In this document: positions 43,261 through 51,267 of the stretch, piece after piece
Numbering within the stretch: the first letter of the stretch is position 1
How the letters are laid out: every line of letters starts with the position of its first letter
Assembly (NCBI GenBank): GCA_015232395.1
Contig: JADFZT010000007.1
Span: 42,468-106,467 of the forward strand
From: Magnetococcales bacterium
GTDB taxonomy: Bacteria; Pseudomonadota; Magnetococcia; Magnetococcales; JADFZT01
DNA: 64,000 bases
Reading direction: 5' to 3'
Notes under the pieces: generated by a model
Databases searched by the model: none
What the model was told of the DNA's origin: nothing
The model's input: the letters and a program-made list of their open reading frames with translations, nothing else
Program-made: the position numbers and the translations under genes

Positions 43261-44840
43261 TGACTGCCATCAAGAGAGCGGTCGGGCTCCCGTGGTCCCC
43301 AGCGGCCCCCGCCATCCCCCGGTCCATGGAGGTGGCATGGGAAACCCCCACCCCCAGGGATCGAGGGGCGACTGTCACCTGGTCCCCGGCAACCCCCGTC
43401 ACCCCCCGATCCGTGGATGTGGTGTGGGAATCTACTCTTCCCAGGGATCAAAGGCTGGATATCCCCTGGGCTCCGGCCAGCATCGTCACGCCGATCCCCA
43501 TCACCACCCTCTGGGACACCACCACCCCCAGGGATCGAGGGGTGGATATCCCCTGGTCTCCGGCCAGCATCGTCACGCCGATCCCTATCACCACCCCATG
43601 GGAGGTCACCACCCCGAGGGATCGAAAGACGGTGATGCCGTGGGAAATCCCACCCGCCAAAGATCGACCAGTGACCACCCCCTGGCATCCAGCCACCCCC
43701 CTGGATCGGTCGGTGGTGATCCTCTGGGTGGAGCGCTCCCCGGCCCATCGAAAGATCTCCACCCCCTGGAAAATCCCCCCCCACATCGTCCGCCCGGTCC
43801 GCTTGGTCTGGCGCGGCCTCTACGGGAGCATCATCAGAATGCCTGATCTGACACTCACCCGGGTGGATACCCAACAAAACATACCCTTGCTGCGAGGCTC
43901 CGCCGCCATCGATCTGGATTCCTGGTGCTGGCGCATCTCCGCCACTCTGGCGTCCAGGGGTGGTATGGATTTGGTGCGGCCCACCGCATCCGGCCCGGTG
44001 GAGGTGGAGCTTTCGATAAACGGCTACAGCTGGCGAATGTTGGTGGAGGAGATCCGGCAGGATCGCTCTTTTGCCGCTGGGGGCTGGCAGATCTCAGGCC
44101 GCTCCCCCTCCTGCCAACTGGCGGCACCATACGCCCCCCTTCAGACCCGCCAGTGGGGCTTGCTTTCCGCCCGCCAGATCGTGGCCGGGGAGCTTTCCGG
44201 GAGCGGCTGGGCAGAAGAGTGGCATATCACCGACTGGAGTATCCCGGCAGATCTTTTTTCGGTCACAGATCAGTCATCGATGCAGATCATCACCACCATC
44301 GCCCAGGCGTGTGGTGGCGTGGTGCAGACCCACCGGAGTGACCCATCCCTGATCGTCCAGCACCGCTATCCCGTGAGCCCCAAGGAGTGGGCGACAACCT
44401 CTCCTGCCGCCACCCTGTCCGACGCCACCCTTTTCAGCCAGTCGGAGAGCTGGAGCCCCGGCCCCGGCTATGACGCAGTGGTGGTATCGGGCCAGGATCA
44501 AGGGGTGCTGGTGACGGCACTGCGATCCGGAGCCCCAGGCATCACCCACGCTCCCAGCGTGGTGGATCCCCTGATCCTGAACACCACGGTAGCCAGAGAC
44601 CGCGCCCGCTCGATCCTGGACCAAGACGGCTACGACCGGTCGATCTATACCCGCACCATGCCGCTGGCTACGAACCCGGCAGAACCGGGGCTGAGACTGC
44701 CGGGGGAGCTGGTGGAGATTGAGGAGCCCCTGGAGACCTGGCGGGGGCAGGTGTCGGGGGTGTCGGTATCGGCTGGGGTGGGTGGCGGGGGTGCTCTCAC
44801 TGTCTCCCAGACGCTCACTATTGAGAGGGTTTATACATGA
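43260..44840 (+). CDS. tail hub-like protein with N-terminal 29-residue repeats
   Basis: A 526-residue protein in two parts. Residues about 8-175 are built from repeats of period 29 containing PW(S/A)PA, TP, W and PRDR motifs; two neighbouring units are almost identical at DNA level with an 87-base period (from 43473 and 43560). Residues about 190-526 are a folded domain (MPDLTLTRVDTQQNIPLLRG, SINGYSWRMLVEEIRQDRSF, SARQIVAGELSGSGW) like baseplate-hub proteins of D3112-type phages. The start overlaps the previous stop (TGATGA). Confidence 0.65.
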   Translation: MTAIKRAVGLPWSPAAPAIPRSMEVAWETPTPRDRGATVTWSPATPVTPRSVDVVWESTLPRDQRLDIPWAPASIVTPIPITTLWDTTTPRDRGVDIPWSPASIVTPIPITTPWEVTTPRDRKTVMPWEIPPAKDRPVTTPWHPATPLDRSVVILWVERSPAHRKISTPWKIPPHIVRPVRLVWRGLYGSIIRMPDLTLTRVDTQQNIPLLRGSAAIDLDSWCWRISATLASRGGMDLVRPTASGPVEVELSINGYSWRMLVEEIRQDRSFAAGGWQISGRSPSCQLAAPYAPLQTRQWGLLSARQIVAGELSGSGWAEEWHITDWSIPADLFSVTDQSSMQIITTIAQACGGVVQTHRSDPSLIVQHRYPVSPKEWATTSPAATLSDATLFSQSESWSPGPGYDAVVVSGQDQGVLVTALRSGAPGITHAPSVVDPLILNTTVARDRARSILDQDGYDRSIYTRTMPLATNPAEPGLRLPGELVEIEEPLETWRGQVSGVSVSAGVGGGGALTVSQTLTIERVYT

Positions 44841-45064
44841 GCAACGCCTACGCAAAGCTAAAATCCCTCTTCCCCAAAACCCGCCTGGTGGTGGGCACGG
44901 TAGACGCCCACAACGCCGATGGCACCAGCACTCTCACCGACGCGTCCAGCCGGGAGTTTACCGCCCAGGGAACCAGCGTCAGCGTGGGAAATAAAGCCTT
45001 TGTCCAGGATGGCCGGATCACCGGGGAAGCCCCCAGCCTGCCCGCCTCAACTGAATATGTATAG
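44837..45064 (+). CDS. small tail protein
   Basis: A 75-residue protein overlapping the hub gene by four bases. It reads as a small beta-barrel (KTRLVVGTVDAHNADGTSTL, GTSVSVGNKAFVQDGRITGE), an OB-like unit often found at phage tail tips. No further assignment. Confidence 0.6.
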   Translation: MSNAYAKLKSLFPKTRLVVGTVDAHNADGTSTLTDASSREFTAQGTSVSVGNKAFVQDGRITGEAPSLPASTEYV

Positions 45065-45073
45065 GAGGATATC

Positions 45074-45700
45074 ATGTCGCAAAAAGTCATCATCATCGAC
45101 CCCCAAAACCAGCCAGCATCAGAGGTGTGGGAGTGGAGCGAGCCCGAGCTGAAGCGGCAGATGACCAAGCTGAGACCGCCCACCACCCAGCATGCCGCAA
45201 CCCCCGCTCTGACAGAGCCATTTTCAATCCTGGATGGTCACACGGTCGTGCCTGTCCAGCTGACCGAAGACCCCCATGACCCAGAGTTGGAGGCTCTGGG
45301 GGGCTTGGCTGTGACGGTGATGATGGAAGAGGTGGTCAAAAGGGATGAAAAAGGCGAGCCGATCAAAGATGCCGACGGCAACGACGAAACCTACACCCGC
45401 CCCGCATCAGCCACCGCCACCCGCAAAAGCAAGCCCAAGCCCCTGGCTGATGTCAAAGCAGCGCTCGCCACCAGGCTGGAAGCCAAGGCACTGGCGAAAA
45501 TGCAAGAGGCGTTCACTGGAAAGCAGCGCCTGCTGGACGCCTGCGGACTCCTGGAGCCAGCTGAGGCTGCTACCCTCAAGGCCGCCACGGCGGATATCTG
45601 GACCATCTGCCAGGCGGCCAAGCCCGACATCGAAAACGCCACCACCCGCCGCCAGGCAAAGTCCCTCTATCGTGCCGCTCTGGCGGCGTGGTCTGAATGA
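45074..45700 (+). CDS. late prophage protein, possible tail fibre or assembly factor
   Basis: A 208-residue protein preceded by AGGAGG. The first 60 residues are polar (IIIDPQNQPASEVWEWSEPE), the middle has short strands, and the last 80 are helical (LEAKALAKMQEAFTGKQRLL). The layout is seen in tail assembly proteins, but no family is secure. It is the last structural gene. Confidence 0.55.
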   Translation: MSQKVIIIDPQNQPASEVWEWSEPELKRQMTKLRPPTTQHAATPALTEPFSILDGHTVVPVQLTEDPHDPELEALGGLAVTVMMEEVVKRDEKGEPIKDADGNDETYTRPASATATRKSKPKPLADVKAALATRLEAKALAKMQEAFTGKQRLLDACGLLEPAEAATLKAATADIWTICQAAKPDIENATTRRQAKSLYRAALAAWSE

Positions 45701-45713
45701 TGCGGGGGGGGTG

Positions 45714-45911
45714 ATGATGAAAGAGGTGCGCTGTTATGGATGCAACAAGCTCCTGGGAAGAGCCGGGGGCGAATCGTACAGCCTGGAAATCAAATGCTCC
45801 CGCTGTAAATCGGTAACCACCAAGAGGGCCACGAGCTCCCAAAATGAGCGCCCCGAGCACCCAGAAAAAAAGGAATGCTCGTGTGGCTCTACATCCCAAA
45901 ATCAGTCCTGA
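45714..45911 (+). CDS. com: Com-like zinc-finger translational regulator
   Basis: A 65-residue protein that matches Mu Com: VRCYGCNKLLGRAGGESYSL followed by IKCSRCKSVT, giving two CxxC pairs for one zinc. Mu Com binds the leader of the mom message and allows its translation. Here the gene overlapping it downstream (by 68 bases) is a cytosine methyltransferase in place of mom, so the target is probably that message. A second Cys pair (ECSCGS) near the end is extra. The start may be either of two adjacent ATGs (45714, 45717). Confidence 0.85.
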   Translation: MMKEVRCYGCNKLLGRAGGESYSLEIKCSRCKSVTTKRATSSQNERPEHPEKKECSCGSTSQNQS

Positions 45912-46791
45912 CCACCAACGATACCAAGGTCTCTCCCTCTGCTCCGGAGCTGGGGGCCTTGATCTCGGGCTCCACATCGCTCCACCCGGATACCAAACTG
46001 TTTGCTGGGTCGAGCGGGACGCACGAGCTGCGGCCAATCTCGTGGCGAGGATGGAAGAACAGACCCTGGCTCAGGCTCCTATCTGGTCTGATCTTAAGTC
46101 CTTCAACGGCCAACCGTGGTGCGGAAAGGTGGATATCCTCACTGCCGGATATCCCTGTCAGCCGTTTACCTATTCAGGCCTGCGCAAGGGCAATGAAGAC
46201 CCCAGACACCTCTGGCCCGACGTCGCCCGGGTTATCGGAGAAGCGAGGCCACCAGCCGTCTTTCTTGAAAACGTCCGAGGCCATCTTACCCTCGGCTTCC
46301 ATGAGGTCTGCCGAGACCTTCAAGGGCTGGGCTACCGGGTTGCAGCGGGACTTTTCGCGGCGTCTGAAGTCGGCGCGAGCCACGGGCGGGCAAGACTTTT
46401 CATTCTGGCCCACGCCAACAGTGCGGCAGTCAGGCAACTGGCCGGACATCGAGATGAGCGGGGAGGGCTGGCGGATGGTGAGAGGGGCTTTCCAGTGCGG
46501 GATAGACAAGACGTCAGTTGCATGGATGATGCTGTGGCTGTGGAGTCAGGCAGCGAACCTGAAGCCGGGGAAACCCTCGAAGACAACCCTCTCTTCCCTC
46601 CCGCTCCGGATGACCTTGAAGCCTGGGGTGAATTACTCCGAGAGTCCCCTCATCTGCAACCCGCGATTCGTCGAGATGCTGATGGGCTGGCCGGACGGCT
46701 GGACCGATATCACATGCTCGGCAACGGGGTGGTCCCTCTGGCTGCGGCGTATGCGTTCCGCTCTCTCTCAACTGCCCTAACCACCCCCTAA
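45844..46791 (+). CDS. C5-cytosine DNA methyltransferase
   Basis: A 315-residue enzyme with the ordered motifs of 5-methylcytosine methyltransferases: SLCSGAGGLDLGL (I), GYPCQPFTYSG with the catalytic Cys105 (IV), FLENVRGH (VI), SHGRARLFIL (VIII) and LGNGVVPLAAAYAF (X). The DPRHLWPDVARVI segment is typical of phage enzymes. It probably modifies phage DNA against host restriction. The start overlaps the com gene, which suggests translational control. The region between motifs VIII and X (about residues 185-285) also encodes a second long frame. Confidence 0.9.
   Translation: MSAPSTQKKRNARVALHPKISPDHQRYQGLSLCSGAGGLDLGLHIAPPGYQTVCWVERDARAAANLVARMEEQTLAQAPIWSDLKSFNGQPWCGKVDILTAGYPCQPFTYSGLRKGNEDPRHLWPDVARVIGEARPPAVFLENVRGHLTLGFHEVCRDLQGLGYRVAAGLFAASEVGASHGRARLFILAHANSAAVRQLAGHRDERGGLADGERGFPVRDRQDVSCMDDAVAVESGSEPEAGETLEDNPLFPPAPDDLEAWGELLRESPHLQPAIRRDADGLAGRLDRYHMLGNGVVPLAAAYAFRSLSTALTTP
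45875..46780 (+). CDS. nested overlapping frame inside the methyltransferase gene
   Basis: A 301-codon frame, one base ahead of the methyltransferase frame, is open for almost its whole length. It begins MLVWLYIPKS and contains ISWRGWKNRPWLRLLSGLI, SFWPTPTVRQSGNW, CNPRFVEMLMGWPDGWTD and WLRRMRSALSQL. These are phrases I recall from a family of phage proteins of unknown function found near cytosine methyltransferases. The overlap may thus be two real proteins from one stretch. The alternative is a chance open frame in GC-rich DNA. A weak ribosome site (AAAAGGA) lies right before it. Confidence 0.5.
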   Translation: MLVWLYIPKSVLTTNDTKVSPSAPELGALISGSTSLHPDTKLFAGSSGTHELRPISWRGWKNRPWLRLLSGLILSPSTANRGAERWISSLPDIPVSRLPIQACARAMKTPDTSGPTSPGLSEKRGHQPSFLKTSEAILPSASMRSAETFKGWATGLQRDFSRRLKSARATGGQDFSFWPTPTVRQSGNWPDIEMSGEGWRMVRGAFQCGIDKTSVAWMMLWLWSQAANLKPGKPSKTTLSSLPLRMTLKPGVNYSESPLICNPRFVEMLMGWPDGWTDITCSATGWSLWLRRMRSALSQLP

Positions 46792-46822
46792 CCCCTCCCA
46801 GCCCCCACCCCAAAAACAAAAC

Positions 46823-46851
46823 GGGGCCGGTACGCAAACCGCACCGGCCCC
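46823..46851. terminator. GC hairpin at the end of the prophage
   Basis: GGGGCCGGT (46823-46831) pairs exactly with ACCGGCCCC (46843-46851). It lies after the methyltransferase stop and may end late transcription; there is no T run. Apart from the terminal repeats, the rest of 46792-46978 holds no gene. Confidence 0.5.
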
Positions 46852-46929
46852 ACGCCAAACCACCCGACCCACCCCCCAGCAATCCTCTCCAGAACCAAAC
46901 AAAGAAAAAATCAGTTTTCGTGGTTTTTC

Positions 46930-46978
46930 ATGCCAAACCAAATGACCAAAAATGCCAAAGCAAGTGGCCGTTTACACA
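46930..46978 (-). repeat. prophage right terminal repeats
   Basis: Two direct copies of a binding-site-like unit lie here: TGCCAAACCAAATGACC (46931-46947) and TGCCAAAGCAAGTGGCC (46953-46969). The second, with its CCAAAAA extension and the CACA at 46975-46978, is the inverted partner of the left terminal repeat at 13824-13857. One site on the left and two on the right is a common arrangement for Mu-type transposase sites. Confidence 0.7.
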
Positions 46979-47050
46979 TGTTCCACCTTTCACCAAACTC
47001 AAAGGGAACCCCAGAGGGAACCCCAACCCCCATCTCTGAACTTTTCCCAC

Positions 47051-47085
47051 AAAAAAAGCACTTAACCCAAAAGGCTAAGTGCTTG
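47051..47085 (-). terminator. terminator of tRNA-Arg
   Basis: On the minus strand AAGCACTTA (47084-47076) pairs with TAAGTGCTT (47064-47056) around a loop and is followed by a run of T. It lies just downstream of tRNA-Arg and shows that the host sequence resumes before this point. Confidence 0.8.
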
Positions 47086-47093
47086 ATTTTGTT

Positions 47094-47170
47094 TGGCGCA
47101 CCCGGAGCGATTCGAACGCCCGACCTACTGGTTCGTAGCCAGTTGCTCTATCCAGCTGAGCTACGGGTGC
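47094..47170 (-). tRNA. tRNA-Arg (anticodon ACG)
   Basis: Read on the minus strand, the 77-base gene has acceptor stem GCACCCG/CGGGTGC with G and an encoded CCA. The D arm is GCTC AGCTGGATA GAGC. The anticodon stem is ACTGG/CCAGT with loop CTACGAA, giving anticodon ACG. The T arm is GGGCG TTCGAAT CGCTC. The prophage lies downstream of it but does not use it as a target. Confidence 0.95.
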
Positions 47171-47235
47171 ATACGCGCTTGTGGCGAAGTGGGGGCAGAG
47201 TAGATTCCCAGAGAGTGGGCGTCAACTGCAAAAAA

Positions 47236-48252
47236 TCACTTCGGCAGGGAATCGAGGATTCGGTGGAGACTTTCCAGGCGGGGGGGATGGATCTCCCCGG
47301 CTTCGACCGCCGCACTCACCCCACAGCCCGGCTCATGGAGGTGGCTGCAGTTGGAAAAGCGGCAACGGCCCAAATGGGGGGCGATATCCTTGAAATGGTG
47401 GGGCACCTCCTCCCGGCTCACCCCATGCAAGCCAAACGTCCGAATCCCCGGGGAGTCGATCAAACCACCCCCCTCGGGAAAAGGATAGAGCCGGGCCACG
47501 GTGGTGGTATGGCGTCCCTTGCCGGTTTCGGGGTTAACCTCTCCCACTTTAATCGTATGGCACGCCTCCCAAAATGAAATGAGCGAAGACTTACCCACCC
47601 CGGAATGACCCACAAACACCGCAATATGCCCCCCCAAAGCCGCCTTTAGCTCATTCAACCCGCGTTTTTCCAGGGCCGAGACCTGAAAAAGGGCATATCC
47701 CATGCGTTGATAGGGCATAATCGCCACAGTCAAAGCCTCGGCATCGTGGGGCAGATCCACCTTGTTGACCACAATGATCGGAGATATCCCGGTCACCCCC
47801 GCCGCCACCAGATAACGATCCACCAATCCCGGGTTGAACTGATCCGCCGAGGTGATCACCACCATCCGCTCCACGTTGGCCGCCAAGGTCTGCAAGCGCT
47901 GATAGGCCGCTGGTCGCCGCAACACCGAACGCCGGGCATGCAAGGCTACCACCACTCCCTGGGACCGCTCCCCCCGCTGCCACACCACCCGATCCCCACA
48001 CACCGGATTTTCCGGGACCGTCTCCCGTACCGCACAGCGAAAACGGGTTCCTTGGGCATCCGACACCTCCACGTTCAGCCCGTAGTGGGCAATCACCAGC
48101 CCCTCTTCCTCCTCTCCCAATTGGCCATCCAGAATCTGATCCAACTCTTGGGTGCGTTTTTCACTCAACCGATCCACCCGCTGCTGCTGAATTTTACGGA
48201 TGCGTTCCCGTTGACGGTGGTTCAAGGATCGGGATGATTTTTTGCGTGGCAT
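47236..48252 (-). CDS. rsgA: ribosome small subunit GTPase RsgA
   Basis: A 338-residue circularly permuted GTPase that acts late in 30S subunit maturation. An OB-fold (about 45-115) precedes the G domain. The boxes occur in permuted order: NKVD (G4), VSALEKRG (G5), GHSGVGKSS (G1), then the Thr pair of RHTTT and DSPG (G3). A zinc-binding end follows with CRFSNCSHLHEPGC. All motifs are intact. Confidence 0.95.
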   Translation of the reverse strand: MPRKKSSRSLNHRQRERIRKIQQQRVDRLSEKRTQELDQILDGQLGEEEEGLVIAHYGLNVEVSDAQGTRFRCAVRETVPENPVCGDRVVWQRGERSQGVVVALHARRSVLRRPAAYQRLQTLAANVERMVVITSADQFNPGLVDRYLVAAGVTGISPIIVVNKVDLPHDAEALTVAIMPYQRMGYALFQVSALEKRGLNELKAALGGHIAVFVGHSGVGKSSLISFWEACHTIKVGEVNPETGKGRHTTTVARLYPFPEGGGLIDSPGIRTFGLHGVSREEVPHHFKDIAPHLGRCRFSNCSHLHEPGCGVSAAVEAGEIHPPRLESLHRILDSLPK

Positions 48253-48390
48253 ATGGGCGGTCGATTCCAGTAGATTGGAAGTGTCTTGATCTGGGAGTGT
48301 CGCTAAACCTTGGCCTGAAATAATTTCGACCAGGGGAACAAAGCTGCCAGCTTGGATCAGCTACGTCAAAGCCTCTTGGTTGCAGCCTTC

Positions 48391-49266
48391 ATGAATCTTT
48401 TGCGCTCCCTCCTCTACGTCCCCGGCTCCAACCCCCGGGCACTGGGCAAACTCCCCGCTTTGGGAGCGGATGGGGCGATCCTGGATCTGGAAGATTCCGT
48501 CGCCCCGGATGCCAAAGCCCAAGCCCGATCCCATATTCTGACATCTCTCCAAAAAATCCCCCCGGAGCAGATGGTCCGCACCGTTCGCATCAACGCCATC
48601 GATACCCCCCTCTGGCAAAAGGATGTCGAAGGGGTTTTGCCCGGAAAACCCGATGCCATCGTGCTCTCCAAAGTGGATGGTATCGAAGCGATTGAACAAT
48701 TGACAGCACACTTGGCCACACTGGAAACCCAAGTCGGGCACCCACACCCAACCCCCATTTGGGCCATGATTGAATCCCCTCGGGGGGTGCAAAACGCCCC
48801 GGCCATCGCCGACCATCCCCGAACGGCCTGCCTGGTGATGGGCACCTCTGATCTCACCTCGGCGTTGCGATTAAAACCCGGCATCAACCGCGCTCCCCTG
48901 CACTTTGCCCTGCAACAAACCATTCTCGCCGCCCGAGCCGCCGACATTCCGGTGGTGGATGGGGTGTTTGTGGATCTGAAAAATCCAGAAGGATTCGCCG
49001 CCCAGTGCCGGGAGGGAGCGACTCTGGGGTTTGACGGCAAAAGCGTGATTCACCCCAGTCAGGTGGAACCCGCCAATCTGGCCTTTCAGCCCACCCCTGA
49101 AGAGATCGACAAAGCCCGACGGGTGCTGGAAAGTTGGCAGGCAGCGCAAGCCAGGGGCGAAGAGATCTGCCTGATGGATGGCGAACTTTTAGAGCGTCTT
49201 CACGCCCGCCAGGCTGCACGCATCCTGGGTCTCGACACCGCTTTCCTGGATGGGTCGAGGAAATAA
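48391..49266 (+). CDS. HpcH/CitE-family CoA-ester lyase
   Basis: A 291-residue TIM-barrel enzyme of the citrate lyase beta/malyl-CoA lyase group. Key features are RSLLYVPGSNPRALGK at the start, ADGAILDLEDSVAPDAK with metal and substrate acids, MIESPRGVQNA, VMGTSDLTSALRL and GFDGKSVIHPSQVEP near the end. Citramalyl-CoA or malyl-CoA cleavage is likely; the exact substrate cannot be read. I begin at the ATG at 48391, where the family begins; an upstream in-frame ATG at 48352 would add 13 residues. It lies alone. Confidence 0.85.
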   Translation: MNLLRSLLYVPGSNPRALGKLPALGADGAILDLEDSVAPDAKAQARSHILTSLQKIPPEQMVRTVRINAIDTPLWQKDVEGVLPGKPDAIVLSKVDGIEAIEQLTAHLATLETQVGHPHPTPIWAMIESPRGVQNAPAIADHPRTACLVMGTSDLTSALRLKPGINRAPLHFALQQTILAARAADIPVVDGVFVDLKNPEGFAAQCREGATLGFDGKSVIHPSQVEPANLAFQPTPEEIDKARRVLESWQAAQARGEEICLMDGELLERLHARQAARILGLDTAFLDGSRK

Positions 49267-49336
49267 GATTGATTAATTTTGATTATTTTGCCATAAATCA
49301 AAAAAGATGAAAAAAATTTCCAACCAACACCCAATT

Positions 49337-49365
49337 TTGTCAAATTGTAACTATTTGCGCATATT
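49337..49365 (+). promoter_or_regulatory. candidate sigma-70 promoter
   Basis: TTGTCA (49337-49342) and CATATT (49360-49365) are 17 bases apart in an AT-rich gap, about 50 bases upstream of the diguanylate cyclase start. The -35 box has one mismatch and the -10 box two, so it is plausible but unproved. Confidence 0.4.
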
Positions 49366-49413
49366 CGACAAAAAAACTTGAAAAAAGAGACCACTTGAAC
49401 CACTCATATAACA

Positions 49414-51267
49414 ATGAAACTGCAAGGTAAAACCACCCTTCTCACCCTCTCCTTTTCAGGCGCGATGATCGCACTGCTGATCGCCGTAAGCCTCATTGCC
49501 TTTCGCCAATTTTCTCTGGCCACTGCCAAGGAGCATGTGCGGGCCTCCGCCGAAATAGTCCGGGTGAGCCTCACGGAGTCGATGATCAACGGCTCCATCG
49601 ATCAACGGGAACAGTTTCTCACCCGCTTGGCCGAAGTGGACGGCCTGCTGGATGCCCGGGTATTACGCTCCAAAGAGGTCAACAACCAGTTTGGTGAAGG
49701 GTTGAGCCACGAAGTGGTGCAGGACGATCTGGAAAAAGAGGTTCTGGCGACGGGCATCCCCTATTTCGGCATGGTGCAGGAAGGCTCCAACCCGGTATTC
49801 CGCGGCACCATCCCCTTTGTGGCGCACAAGCGTGGCACCCCAAACTGTCTGGAGTGTCATGAAGTGGGCAACGGCACGGTTCTGGGGGCGATCACCATCC
49901 ATCTCTCCATGGCCCCTCTCAAAACCCAGGCCCTCACCACCATCGCTCTGATGAGCCTGTTGGTGGTGGTTTTCAGCACCCTTTTTACGTTTTTTTTCCG
50001 CCGTCAGGTGACACCCGTCGTGGAAACCGCCGTGGAGATGCAAAAAGCGGTTTCCAGGGCCAAAGATGGTGATTTCAGTGGCCGAGTCATCCATCACAGC
50101 CAGGATGAAGTGGGCGAGATCGCCAGAGACTTGAATCGGCTGATGGAATATCTCCAGGAAAATCTGGGCAGCGTCAGCCGGGATGTGGCGAGATTGATTC
50201 AATACGAGCTCACCGGCAACACCAACCTGCTCACCTCCACCACCGAAATGGTCGATCTTCTGGTGGAAGTGGCCCAGTTCAAGCAATCCATCGAGGAAGA
50301 CCAGTCCAAGCTTGAGGTCTACAACCGGATTGCCCGTATCATGCAGGACAAGTTCAGCATCCAAAACTATTCCATCTATGAGGTCGCCTCCAGCAAAAAC
50401 CACATGAAGCCGATTCTGGTGGATGGTGAGGAAAACTCCCACTGCCGTTGGTGCAATCAGGCGATTCTCTATCAGGCTGGTGCCTGCCGTGCCCAACGCA
50501 CCGGGCATGTGATCGACTCGGTGGAAAGCCCCCACATCTGCAATCAATTTTTAGCACCCCCGAATGACCCGCAAATCAAACACATCTGTCTGCCTGTTCT
50601 CCACTCGGGCATGGTGGGTTCGGTGGTACAGCTGGTAGTCTCTGAGGAGCATGCCCGGCTGGTGCAGTTGATGGTACCCTTTATCCAGATCTATCTGCGA
50701 GAATCCGCATCGGTAGTGGAAGCCAAACGGTTGATGGACACCCTGCGGGAGTCCGCCCTGCGGGATGCCCTCACCGGCCTGCACAATCGCCGCTTCCTGG
50801 AGGAGTATGTCGAAACCCTGGTCGCCACCACCAAGCGCAAGAAAAACAAACTCTCCATCCTGATGCTTGATCTGGACCATTTCAAACAGGTCAACGACAC
50901 CTACGGCCACGACGCCGGGGATACGGTCCTCAAGGCCTTTGCGGGAACCTTGGGCCGCCAGGTGCGCACCTCGGATCTGGTGGTGCGCTATGGGGGAGAA
51001 GAGTTTTTGATCGTACTGCAAGAGGGGGAAGGCTATTCAGGCATCAAGATGGCCGAAAAAATCCGCCAGGCGGTAGAAGATCTGAAAATTCAGGTGCCGG
51101 GCGCCACCCTGGAAAAAACCGTTTCCATCGGCGTCGCCCGTTTTCCCTCGGACGGACCCGACTTTTGGGCCGTTCTCAAATTTGCCGACATCGCCCTCTA
51201 TCAAGCCAAAGAGGAAGGGCGCAACCGGGTGGTCTCCTACGTCTCCGACACCAAGAAGGATTCCTGA
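49414..51267 (+). CDS. membrane diguanylate cyclase with periplasmic heme-type domain
   Basis: A 617-residue protein that should make c-di-GMP. A first membrane helix (about 9-32) and a second (about 170-193) enclose a periplasmic domain of the DUF3365/Tll0287 type with C145LECH149, a covalent heme site. HAMP follows (about 194-250), then a GAF-like cytoplasmic region with its own Cys residues (HCRWC, ACRAQ, HICNQ). The GGDEF domain ends it, with G527GEEF and an upstream inhibitory-site motif RTSD. A redox or gas signal in the periplasm probably tunes activity. Confidence 0.9.
   Translation: MKLQGKTTLLTLSFSGAMIALLIAVSLIAFRQFSLATAKEHVRASAEIVRVSLTESMINGSIDQREQFLTRLAEVDGLLDARVLRSKEVNNQFGEGLSHEVVQDDLEKEVLATGIPYFGMVQEGSNPVFRGTIPFVAHKRGTPNCLECHEVGNGTVLGAITIHLSMAPLKTQALTTIALMSLLVVVFSTLFTFFFRRQVTPVVETAVEMQKAVSRAKDGDFSGRVIHHSQDEVGEIARDLNRLMEYLQENLGSVSRDVARLIQYELTGNTNLLTSTTEMVDLLVEVAQFKQSIEEDQSKLEVYNRIARIMQDKFSIQNYSIYEVASSKNHMKPILVDGEENSHCRWCNQAILYQAGACRAQRTGHVIDSVESPHICNQFLAPPNDPQIKHICLPVLHSGMVGSVVQLVVSEEHARLVQLMVPFIQIYLRESASVVEAKRLMDTLRESALRDALTGLHNRRFLEEYVETLVATTKRKKNKLSILMLDLDHFKQVNDTYGHDAGDTVLKAFAGTLGRQVRTSDLVVRYGGEEFLIVLQEGEGYSGIKMAEKIRQAVEDLKIQVPGATLEKTVSIGVARFPSDGPDFWAVLKFADIALYQAKEEGRNRVVSYVSDTKKDS

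Larger units (their letters stand above)
13824..46978. mobile_element. Mu-like transposable prophage, siphovirus-type tail
   Basis: About 33.2 kb. The ends are set by inverted repeats: 13824-13857 and 46946-46978 both begin TGTG and share a 22-base core with one mismatch (13836-13857 and 46946-46967). Gene order is Mu-type from repressor to Mor, then terminase, portal, gpF, gpG, DUF1320 and tail genes. The flat tail tube, frameshift chaperone and lack of a sheath gene point to D3112/B3-like transposable siphoviruses rather than Mu itself. The five bases outside the two ends do not match, so the exact tips are not certain. Genes for the major capsid and endolysin were not found. Confidence 0.85.

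Noticed and set aside
47094..47170. tRNA-Arg as the prophage attachment site
   Set aside because: No partial copy of it exists at the other prophage end, and the phage is of the transposing type with a DDE enzyme.
49663..50547. A 294-codon open frame on the minus strand
   Set aside because: Antisense to the diguanylate cyclase; its Phe/Leu/His-rich text matches no family.
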